Shown here: in pieces, positions 33,722-42,721 of the stretch
How positions within the stretch are numbered: the stretch's first letter is position 1
How the letters are laid out: each line of letters begins with the position of its first letter
Source: Dichotomocladium elegans
Taxonomy: Eukaryota > Mucoromycota > Mucoromycetes > Mucorales > Lichtheimiaceae
NCBI GenBank assembly: GCA_025716815.1
Contig: JAIXMN010000018.1
Coordinates: forward strand, 1-64,000
Reading direction: 5' to 3'
Length of the DNA: 64,000 bases
The notes under the pieces: model-generated
The model's database searches: none
What the model saw: the letters and a program-made list of their open reading frames with translations, nothing else
Told to the model about the DNA's origin: nothing
Program-made: the position numbers and the translations under genes

Positions 33722-36700
33722 ATGGCCGACAAAGTTGAGCAGATCCCGCCGGAGGCGAATGGCCAACCTGAAGAGAGTAAGCATAGGCGAAAACGCGTAT
33801 ATACATGGAACAAGAAGGAGGGGACGGAGTGGAGGAGGAGCTGAACATGCCTCCCTTCTCTCTTATTGTGTGTGCTCAAGCCATTATTGATACAACTCAC
33901 GCTGTCTTAGTGGTTGCCGAAGAAACCTATCAACTGACGATCAAGCTTCCAGCTGGTGAGGGCGAGGGTATTAAAATCATTGTAAGCATAAGAACCGTTA
34001 AAAAAAAAAAGAGGGTTGATAGGGTAGAGTTTATTCAACAAAGTCTTGCATCGTAGGCCAGCCCACGCGAAACTGTCCATGACATCAAGCAGTCGATCAT
34101 GGAGTCACCCGAGACATGCGCACATTCGTGCTTCTTTCTGACATTCAACGGCAGCCGGCTCAACGACTTCTCCGAATTGGGTGAGATCGAGGGAATCGCT
34201 ACAGAGGTCGAGCTGGAGTTGGTCGAAGGTGAGTTGAATGAGGTTGAACCGAAAGCAGAACGAAGGATCTTATATCGGAACTTGTCCTTAGCACCATACA
34301 CTGAACGCGACGTCCGTATCCACATTAATCGTCTCAGGGACTTGCTTGGTGGCCCGTATAAATCGAGTCCCGCATCCGTGGGAATTGATGGGGGCATTTC
34401 TTACTTGACAGCTGTCACTGGTGAAATCGGTAAAGCAAAGGGGGCGGTGGAATTTTATTTTCTTGGGGGGTTACCGTACTCAAAAACGTACGCAAAAAGA
34501 CGAGGAGATCGTGCCCGACAGCGAGGTCAAATTCGAGGACTTGCTATCGAACGAGCCCATCCCTGAGCACGCATTTACTGGCGCGGACCTGCACGCCCGA
34601 TCGCGACTCTCAGAATTTATCCCCACAACATTCCAACGTCTGGCGCCCCAATGTCTCAAGAGCCTGGGGCTATCCGGCTGGAACCCAGTGCCGCACGCGC
34701 GCCGTCTCCAGGGCGACTTGATGTACTTGACCGTCACCACGCTCGAGGGCGAGACGCTCAACATCACTGCGTCCGTCAACGGCTTCTTCGCGAATAACTC
34801 GACTGCTTCGACATTCGACCCATCGCCCAAGCAGAGTAACAAGAAGGTTTTTGCTCACTCACTTATCACCCTCCTCCAGAACCTCTCGAACAAGTTTGCC
34901 ACCCAATTCATCAAGCTTCAGGACTTCATCACCCGTCACCACATGCTCGAGATCCTCCCCGTCGACACCTACTTTCCCGCACACCCCTGGGTCGTCAAGT
35001 CTCCTGAGCATGTCTACGACCCGGCCCGGCCAGCCGCGCCGCTCCTCAACTTTGGTCCTGACGCGGCTGAGTCGATGCGTGACTGGAATGACGAACTCCA
35101 GTCGAATCGCGAACTCCCCAAGACGAACCTTCAGGAGCGCGTCATTCGTGAGCGCATGATCAACAAGGTCCAGGCCGAATTCACCGATGCAGCTATCAAG
35201 GGCGCCATCGCGGTTGTCAACGGCTCTGTGGTGCCATTGAATCCGCTGGAGACGGAGGAGTCGCACATGTACATGTACAACAACATCTTCTTTAGCAAGG
35301 TGAATGATGTCCGTGGCTCCTTCGAGTCCTTGGGCGGCGACGAGGCTGTTCACGTGGCTACCGGCAAGGATCTCGAAGGTGTGAAGATTTTCAACAGCAT
35401 TGATGCTGAAGGTCTTTATACACTTGGCAGTGTGATCGTGGACTACAAGGGTGTGCGTGTGGTCGCGCAGAGCATCGTGCCTGGCATTTTCCGTCGCCAG
35501 GACGAGAACTCAATCACCTATGGCTCGGTGGACAATGGCGTGAAGGTGGCGGCAGATGAGACGTTCCACTCGACCATCAGCAATGAGGTTGCTCGGTCGC
35601 TTCACCTTGCTGAGCATGGCGTCCTGGATGCGGAGGGCAAGGAGTTCAAGCTCTTTACATCGATGGACACCAAGGGTCTGTTGGGCGCTGATGGACGCAG
35701 ATACATGCTCGACTTGTATCGATTAAATCCGGTCGACATCGAGTTCCAGGAAAAAGAGTGCGTCGAGTCAGAGGATAAACCTGCATACCCTCACAAGATG
35801 ACTTTGCTCCGTCCTGAGCTCATCAGTCTCTACTGGGAGCACCGATTCCGGGATTGGGTCAAGAGCAAGACGGAGGAGATTCGAAAGGAACGTGAGGCAA
35901 ACAAACCCAAGAAGGAGGTAGAAGACAAGAAAGCCGAGGAGGGTGACAAGACCAAGGCGTCGAAGGATGATCAGAAGGAGGACTCTGCTGCTAAGGAAGA
36001 GCAAGCAAAGGCAGAAGAAGAAGAAGAGGAGGAGATCAAGATTGATATCACCGAATTTAAGCTCAACTTCAACCCGGATGTCTTCACATTGGCGAAGCTT
36101 GGCGGCGATGCAGAGTCCATCAAGGAACAAGAGGAGACGGTGCGAGAAGCATCGAAGTTCCTGAATGAGGAGGTGATCCCCAGTCTTGTGCTTGATTTTG
36201 CGTCGTACACGATCACTCCCCTCGATGGCGATGCGATGACGAAGGCGATGCACCGCCGCGGTATTAATATGCGCTATCTCGGTAAGATTGTGCACCTGAC
36301 ATCGCTTAGCCAGGACCAGCGTCTGAAGCACATTGAGACCATTGCGCTTCAGGAAATGGTTGTCCGTGCTTCGAAGCGCATTTTGCGGGACTATCTGGCA
36401 CGCTGCTCGGTGCAGGAGATTGCGCCGTGCGTCTCACACTTTTTCAACTGTCTGCTCGGCACCGAACTGAACCCGAAGCCAAAGCCGCACCTGCCCGAGG
36501 GCAAGGTCAGGGACGATTATGCATGGTCCAAGTTGACGCCGCCTGTGCTTCTGTCGATGCTCAAGCGCCAGGTCCTCCTCCGATTCCGCCACAAACTTGA
36601 GGATGACTTTATGAGCAAGATCAAGCCTTTGCCCACTCTTCGCGAGATATGCTTGCGTACGGGTGTCCAGCTCGAAGCACGCGACTACCGGTTCAAGGCG

Positions 36701-38181
36701 TACAGTGCGAATGAGTATGAGGCGATGCAGGCCGAGCAGGCTCGTTTGCGCAAGAGCCAGATTGCGCAGGCGAGCAAGCAAGGCAAAAAGGCCAAGAAGG
36801 CTGCCAAAGAGGAGGTCCTGGTACCCAAATACCGCGTTTCCACGTTTATGCCTGAAGATGTGCAGAATTTGATGCCCACCATCAAACAAGCGACGTCGAG
36901 AGTAAGTTGAAATAGCCTGGACAGACAAGCACATGCGTGCATGTACGCATCACCTTATGAACTCATTTTTTTTATGCTTCATTCAGAGCTCATTTGCAGA
37001 GGAGGCCTTTGAGGCTGGCAAGATGAGCCTGGCCCAAGGCCATCGGCAGCTTGGCTTGGAGCTCTTGCTCGAGTCGCTGACGCTTCATGAGCAAACATAC
37101 GGCTACTTGCATCCCGAGACAAGCAAGTGCTATGCCTACTTGGCGATGATCTACCATCGCAGCGAAGAGCGTGAGGCTGCGCTCGATCTCCAGCGCAAGG
37201 CAGTCATTGCCGCCGAACGCACCACGGGTGTTGACCACCCCGAGACCATCCATCATTATGTAAAGTGGTTTGGAAGGCTGGAAGAAGAGGAAGGGAATAG
37301 AATGACTTTTGGACTGATCGAAGAAAAAAAAAATTAGATCAATCTCGGTCTGTTTGAACATGCCGCTGGCCGTAGAAAGCTGGCGCTTCGCTACCTCAAG
37401 CACGCTCTTTATTACTGGGATATTCTCTATGGTCCTGGCCATCCTGAATCTGCCACTGCTGATGTGAGTATCATGGACAATCGCACACGCATATCGAGGA
37501 TCATTTGGCGTGATACTGATCGGGGAGAGTGGTTTGGCTTTATAGACCAACACCGCGCTTGTGCTCCAAGCTGTCCGCGACTTGCCGATGAGCACCAAGT
37601 TCTTCGAACGTGCATGCGCGACCCAAGAAGATATTCTTGGAAAGGATCATGTTCTTACCGCCACTGGCTACCATGCTCTTGCACGTGCCTACACCTTCCA
37701 GGGTGAATTTACAAAGGCCCTCGAAGCCGAGCGCACTGCCTATGGTGTCTTTGAGAAAAAGGTAAACCGCACTTTCTTTAATAAAAGTAGGACTCTCGTA
37801 ATCATATCAATCTCTTCCCAATAGTTGGGTGCCGAAGATCCTCGAACAAAGGAGAGCGATCTGTGGCTCAAGGAGCTGACCCAGAACGCGGTTTTGACGG
37901 TAAGCGATACTTCACTGCGATGCTATCTGCGTTGGTTAGAGAGAGAAAGACACGGATCTGGTAACAACCATTGTTAGGCAAAGCGCATCCAGCAAGAGGC
38001 TCAGCTTAGCCAAACCCAGGCCCGGTTATCAGGATCTGCCCCTGCAGCAGCAGCAGCAGCAGCAGCCCAAATCCCACGAGGAAATATGCCCATCGATCAA
38101 GTGGTCCAGTACATCAATGGTACTGGCCCTAACGGAAATTCTACCCGAAAAGGCAAGAAGAACCAAAAAAAGAGAAAATAA
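33722..38181 (+). CDS. CLU1: Clustered mitochondria protein (CLU1/CLUH, yeast Tif31)
   Basis: Start at 33722 (MADKVEQIPPEANGQPEE). Short 5' exons carry the ubiquitin-like N-terminus (IIASPRETVHDIKQSIMESP, then SCFFLTFNGSRLNDFSELG) and the CLU-N part (ERDVRIHINRLRDLLGGPYK). The large exon from about 34480 to 36902 holds the CLU domain (RDWNDELQSNRELPKTNLQE, NNIFFSKVNDVRG) and the eIF3/p135-like part with a Lys/Glu-rich insertion. The 3' exons encode TPR units (LLLESLTLHEQTYGYLHPET, ERTTGVDHPETIHHYV, EDILGKDHVLTATGYHALAR). The end is NQKKRK at 38181. CLU proteins bind mRNAs for mitochondrial proteins and keep mitochondria dispersed. A polyalanine CAG tract lies near the end. Confidence 0.95.
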
Positions 38182-38640
38182 ATTCCAAGGAACGTTATCT
38201 TTGCGAGCGTGCACGCATGTCGGCGCAAGCGCGCGAGCGAGAGAAAAAGAATGTGTAATTTTGAGTGAGAACATGTATGTACGACCTTTAGAGATGTATC
38301 TATTTTAAATAAACCGGGATTTGTATCATACAGCATGGTTCAAATGGAGTCTGACAAAGATGTAGGTGTGTCAATGTCGCATGCTCGCAGAAGGATGACT
38401 CTTTATATCGACTTGCTTTATATTCGAATTTGATATCCTCTGTCCCTTTGTAGATTGAACCATCGCACCATACTTGACCGACCATGGGAGACAGGGACAA
38501 AACCGGTACTGGACCCATTGGAAAGGCCCGCAATTTGGCTGCCTTTGGACAGGGCCTTCGCCTTTTTATCTTTGCTTCTGGCGCAGAACACAATCCGTCC
38601 GCCGCCGTTATCCCCATGTAAGGGAATTACTGCTGCATGC
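38182..38640 (-). pseudogene. Transposon-like remnant, related to the Fanzor element left arm
   Basis: Two overlapping minus-strand frames read AEAKIKRRRP and MVGQVWCDGSIYKGTEDIKF. The VWCDGSIYKG part resembles YGCDWSMYKVDIKI in the left arm of Fanzor copy 2 (about 28580-28620). At DNA level ATCGCACC-TACTTG is shared by both. I therefore infer a relic of a related element. The frames are broken and no protein family is recognised. Confidence 0.4.
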
Positions 38641-38749
38641 ACGTAAAATCGACGGGGTAGTTCAGTGTGTCTTTACTCACAAGCAGAAAAGGAAAATCGC
38701 AGCTTATACATGGAAATTGTCACTGACATGAACAGGCTATATTAGCTGG

Positions 38750-38940
38750 ATAGCATAATTTACACTACTACAATCAGGGTTTATACACCATTTTTCAAAA
38801 TCAAAGTCGCACCCTGCCAGTTTTGAAGTCGCAGGATCGCAAAAATACAAATCGCATTTTTGTCCGGAAATCTTTACGCGTGATGACAAAGCAAAAGTCG
38901 CATACATACACGGAAAGATGTCGCAAATCCATCTCATCCT
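38750..38940. repeat. Subterminal GTCGCA-repeat block, shared with the Fanzor element arm
   Basis: Contains several copies of GTCGCA or its complement at intervals of about 20-30 bases and the block TTTACGCGTGATGA. The same block, with similar flanks, occurs at about 28558-28572 in the left arm of Fanzor copy 2. This looks like an arm of the same transposon family without coding sequence. Confidence 0.5.
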
Positions 38941-39395
38941 TATGACTCTTTCTCTTTATAAACTTTTACATTTTGAAATGAGCAATCTATTATTTTACAA
39001 CGATGGCCAAGGTCATGTCGCTGATGAGGAAATGTACTCACTTCAATCCGTTTGTTCTTACACTGAATATCTGTGTAGCATATCGTGCAAAGATAACTCT
39101 GAGTTTACTCTCACACACATTCCCAAGCGAAAGGATACATACATTCGGATGAAAGAAGCGGGGATCAAGGGCAGTTACACAGCATACACTGATCAAGGCA
39201 AGGTCAGATGTTTCAAACTGGTGTTTGAGGAGGTATTGAGTGCATCAGCTGCAGCAAAACAGCTAGGACCCCATGTTGGTTCAGCACAGCGATGGGCATT
39301 ACAGTAAGAAAAGGATCCTGACAGCATTTTAAGAAACGTAGAAGCAGGGGGCCGATCGTGTATTCTCAATGAAGAGCATTTATTGTTCTAGAATG
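38918..39395 (+). pseudogene. Mariner/Tc1-like transposase N-terminal remnant
   Basis: An open frame (38918-39307) ends in a helix-turn-helix-like segment ASAAAKQLGPHVGSAQRWAL. After the stop, the next bases still read in part ILNEEHLLF, the usual GRP-ILNEEH linker of Mucoromycota mariner-type transposases. The upstream part has FTLTHIPKRKDTYIRMKE, also usual before this HTH. The DDE catalytic domain is absent. This is a truncated relic. Confidence 0.6.
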
Positions 39396-39823
39396 CAATT
39401 TTCGCTAAAAATAGCCGTACTCAAAAGAATCCTATATCGAGAAGACTAAGTTTATTCTTGGAAAGAACAAAGAACTATGGGAGTGTCAATGAGCCATTTA
39501 GCCTGGGGATTGTAACTCCGAAGCTGGTTATCAAATGGAATAATGAAGTAATAGCTTTCAGGAGACTCCTGTGTTCTCATTGTAATATTCAGAGAAATTA
39601 TTCATTATGTACCTACACTTTCTGAACGTATGGATAAGGATGACAGCAGTGTCGTGTTTTGTTGTGTTGTAAGAGACTGAGAGAGTACGAAAAGAAGTAC
39701 AATCTTCCTACACTACACAAGTGCCGGATATGTATCGGATTATTCTTGAGATGGTCTCTTGGAATTACTTGTTGGAATTGTTTGGGATTTCATTGTTGAT
39801 TTCAGACCTCCCTCACGTCGATA
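39396..39823. other. Element-island spacer
   Basis: About 430 bases between the transposase relic and the MITE. I see no gene; it may be decayed transposase. Confidence 0.5.
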
Positions 39824-39995
39824 CAGTGGCCGCCCCTTATAGTTATACCCTCGGTTCCAGGAAATCGCATCACTATAATGAATTATCACTATAATGAATT
39901 GGAATAAGCCCTACCTGGCAATTTTGTCCTTCATAAAGTGCATCGCTATAACGAATTATCATTATAATGAATATCACTATAACGAGCGGCCGCTG
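39824..39995. mobile_element. Pogo/Tigger-like MITE, 172 bp, TA target duplication
   Basis: The left end CAGTGGCCGCCCCTTATAGT and the right end, read inverted, CAGCGGCCGCTCGTTATAGT are near-perfect terminal inverted repeats. Both are flanked by TA (39822-39823 and 39996-39997). The interior has palindromic units such as CACTATAATGAATTATC. The CAGTG start and TA duplication are standard for pogo-type Tc1/mariner MITEs. It has no coding capacity. Confidence 0.85.
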
Positions 39996-40240
39996 TAAAA
40001 CCTCATTAAAGAACCCCGTGGGAAAAAGAAAAACACTGTGGAGATGGATCATTGCTGACACTATAAATAGTGATGCTCAAGCAAGCTGTCCCTTTCCATT
40101 ATCCACATACAAAACTAGAGCCCATTCAGCCTACAGAAAATAACACAGCACCACATTTACGGTTGAAAGGTAATACGGCCGCTTTCATACTCGGCTCTGC
40201 GATACTAAGTAATAATATACTCTAGGTCTTCACCCACCAA

Positions 40241-42439
40241 ATGGCCCAACCCCACCGCCCCGTCATTCCCGAAGGCATGCGCACTGGCCACAGCATTGAC
40301 CGCACTGGCCGTATAATTGGGGTGAAATCGTCCATACGGGGCATCGGCTGGCGACAGCAGTACCGTGAACGTCTGTATCAGTTGGTTGACCTTGTCCACA
40401 ACACCACAACACAGGCGTACGCGTTCGCCAAATATATTTTCATCAACGAGGCAGCGCGCGATCCAACTTTTAACATCCAGGAAAACATCACGGAGAAGTT
40501 CTTTTCAGAAGTTTGGCTCTCCATGGTTAACAAAGCCGAACGCCGCACCCAAGGTGAAACTGCCCGCATCCGAGAACTAATTAACCGCCACAAGGATGAG
40601 TACCTTCGGATATCCGGATACGACAGGCCTGCGTTCCCTTATTCCCAGCAATGTTCTTCTTACGAAGGTACCAAGATTTATACTGCTTACGTGAATAATG
40701 TCCACATGCGGTTCGGACAACACCTTCGGCGTGTCATCAATGTCATCCTGAATCTTCGTCAGCGAAAAGCCGACCGCAAGCGAGAGTTAATCGCACAGGG
40801 CCTAAGCCCCGATCAAGTACGCCAGGACCTTTATGAAACCATCACCCGGCATGCCACAGGATTCAAGCTAGCAATTGCCCGTCGAGGTGTTTTGAGGGAA
40901 GACATTAACGCCGAACCTGGATTTCTTCGGGAAGCATACGATATCCTACAACCTGTCTTAAACGCTTACCCCCGAAACCACCAATTCCAACACCAGAGTA
41001 TCTATTACGACGCCAAGGCCAATCCTGTTAAGCATTTCAACGCCTTCTTCCAGCTTGCACGCGTTTGTCAACAGAACGGAATACGCGGATTCAACTGTTT
41101 TCCACTTCGTCGCTCGTGGTCACCATGCTACATGGAGATCGATACGAAAATCCTTTGCTACCATATCCTGGGCTGCAAAATGGAATCCCACACAAGCAAT
41201 ATGGAGTACTGGAGACGTGTTGTAAACCTGAAATCAAGAGCTTTCAAACCCCAAGAATCCGAGCTGCTCCAATTCCGTGGGACTATTCACACTGACGGCG
41301 TCGGTGTTACTGTGTTCAAGAAGACAAATGGCCTTCAATCGGGTTTCGGACAGAGATTTGGCATCCAGAGCGAAGATATCGAATACGTCACCCCACAGAT
41401 ACTCCGGAACGAAGACTATAGAGGACAATGGGTCACCATTGATCCTGGCAGAAGGGACCTGTTGTATTGCGTTCATGAGAACTCGTCACCCGACAACCAC
41501 CAGACCTTCCGATATACAAAGCAACTTCAAGATCATACACGCAAGACCAAACGGTACCGCAGACTCCGAGAACGACTCAAGTTAGAGCGACCCGAGGTCG
41601 CGTTGGCTGAGCAGAATCTATCTCAATTTCAAAGTCATACGCTTTCCGTGTCCAACTACGACGGATACCTCGCCGCCAAGAATCGGGTCTCTGTAGTTCT
41701 CAAGTCTTTCTACGCGACAACCACTACGAACCACCCGAACCCGCAATTTCTTTTTCGAAAACTTCGCCTGTCAGCGTTTTACAAGAAGCAGCAAGCAGAT
41801 GAAAAGCTTCTCGATTCTTTGAATGCGAAGTTTGGCAGTAGATCCGTTTTCGTGATGGGAAATTGGTCTGCGCCGCATACAAGATATCACGAGCCTATCC
41901 GTGGTGTCGGCTTCCGGCGGCTGTTGAAGAAGAACAATTGTAATATTTATTTGGTCGACGAGTACAAGACAAGCAAGTGCTGCCCTGTATGTGACAATGA
42001 AAGCCTTGCTACCTTTAAAATGGTTCCTAATCCACGCCCATATCGACGACCCGACAATCCGCTCACGATCTGCCATGGCCTGCTACGGTATGAAGGACGG
42101 GCATGTTGTGTTATACTTCCAAAAGATTATAATACAGTATTTTGATGTTTCAATAGATGCACAAATCAAAACTGTACAGCAGGCATGGCAGAGGGTGTTT
42201 GTCAACCAAGGTTATGGAACCGGGATCTGGCGGCGGCTCTCAACATGCATCATATCCTCCGGGGTCTTCGGGAAGATGGTATCATCCCAGCAAGGTTCCA
42301 GAGAAGAAATGCTGCACAAGCATCCGCAGCTGGTGGAAGACCACACTCACCTGAACCAGAGCAGCGCAGCGTGAGACCACGACGAGCAAGGCCAGGAAGG
42401 CCACGAGGTGCACGCTCTGGCGGGTCGAGACGACCGTAA
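40241..42439 (+). CDS. Fanzor (TnpB-like RNA-guided endonuclease), near-intact copy 1
   Basis: Exon 1 runs 40241-42087 and exon 2 42211-42439 in the preferred model, 691 aa. A helical/basic N-terminal half is followed by RuvC-I (WVTIDPGRRDLLYC, D401). Next comes HEPIRGVGFRRLLKK (about 550-564), then DEYKTSKCCPVC (E574, first zinc pair) and CHGLL (611-615). After the intron comes LWNRDLAAALNMHHI (RuvC-III, D621). D-E-D with a CPxC ribbon is the Fanzor/TnpB pattern. The C-terminus is Arg/Gly/Pro-rich. Fanzors are guide-RNA-directed DNA nucleases carried by transposons. No internal stop or frame break occurs in exon 1, so it may be active. The zinc ribbon seems to lack a clear second CxxC, the main oddity. 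Confidence 0.9.
42088..42210 (+). other. Predicted intron in Fanzor copy 1
   Basis: Donor GTATGA and acceptor CAACCAAG fuse CHGLL to R-LWNRD in frame. Copy 2 has GT (GTAGGA) and the same AACCAAG acceptor at the equivalent places, with a 107-nt interval; the 16-base difference is not a multiple of three, as expected for an intron. An alternative donor GTGTTA with acceptor CAGCAG keeps extra cysteines (RACC...VCQ) and is also in frame. Confidence 0.6.
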
Positions 42440-42454
42440 CCCCAACCAAGAATT

Positions 42455-42555
42455 TTCCGCGTCAGTTATCGCTGACGCACCCAGGATAACCACAGCCCTT
42501 CGGGGCAAGCCCCCTTCCTTTGGAAGGACGGTGTGTTGTAAGTCAACGGGATTGG
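42455..42555 (+). ncRNA. Candidate guide-RNA (omega RNA) scaffold of Fanzor copy 1
   Basis: Directly after the Fanzor stop. Hairpin 1 is GCGTCAG-TTATCG-CTGACGC (42459-42478). GATAA at 42485-42489 can pair with TTATC of its loop, giving a pseudoknot. Hairpin 2 is GCCC-TTCG-GGGC (42495-42506), a UUCG-type tetraloop. Hairpin 3 is CCTTCC-TTT-GGAAGG (42513-42527). Then comes CGGTGTGTTGTAAGT. The copy 2 block preserves the same order with paired but different stem bases. This is where TnpB-family guide RNAs are encoded. Exact RNA ends and guide length cannot be seen. Confidence 0.65.
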
Positions 42556-42594
42556 AGAAGGCGTAGTGTTTTCTGCAGACTAACAGGGTTTCAT

Positions 42595-42721
42595 CCATGG
42601 ATGCGATATCTTTTTACCTATTGATACGACAAATTTATATAATTCTATGCGACATTCTTCTTGTATTTTGCACGACATTATTTTATCTTGTTTACGAAAT
42701 TTATTTTTGAAAATAAAGTAT
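42595..42721 (+). repeat. Right terminus of the Fanzor element copy 1
   Basis: Shares CATGGATGCGATATCTTTTT and TATTGATACGAC with the end of copy 2, then carries about 60 extra bases with GCGACATT units, and ends ACGAAATTTATTT and AAAATAAAGTAT at 42721. The corresponding left end upstream of 40241 was not found, so this copy may be truncated on the left. Confidence 0.7.

Noticed and set aside
33385..33900. 171-residue minus-strand frame with Ser-Leu repeats
   Set aside because: Produced by the GA microsatellite and covers the CLU1 start.
35768..36331. 187-residue minus-strand frame with a hydrophobic LLL/FFF stretch
   Set aside because: Antisense of the CLU1 Lys/Glu-rich region, which necessarily reads as Leu/Phe.
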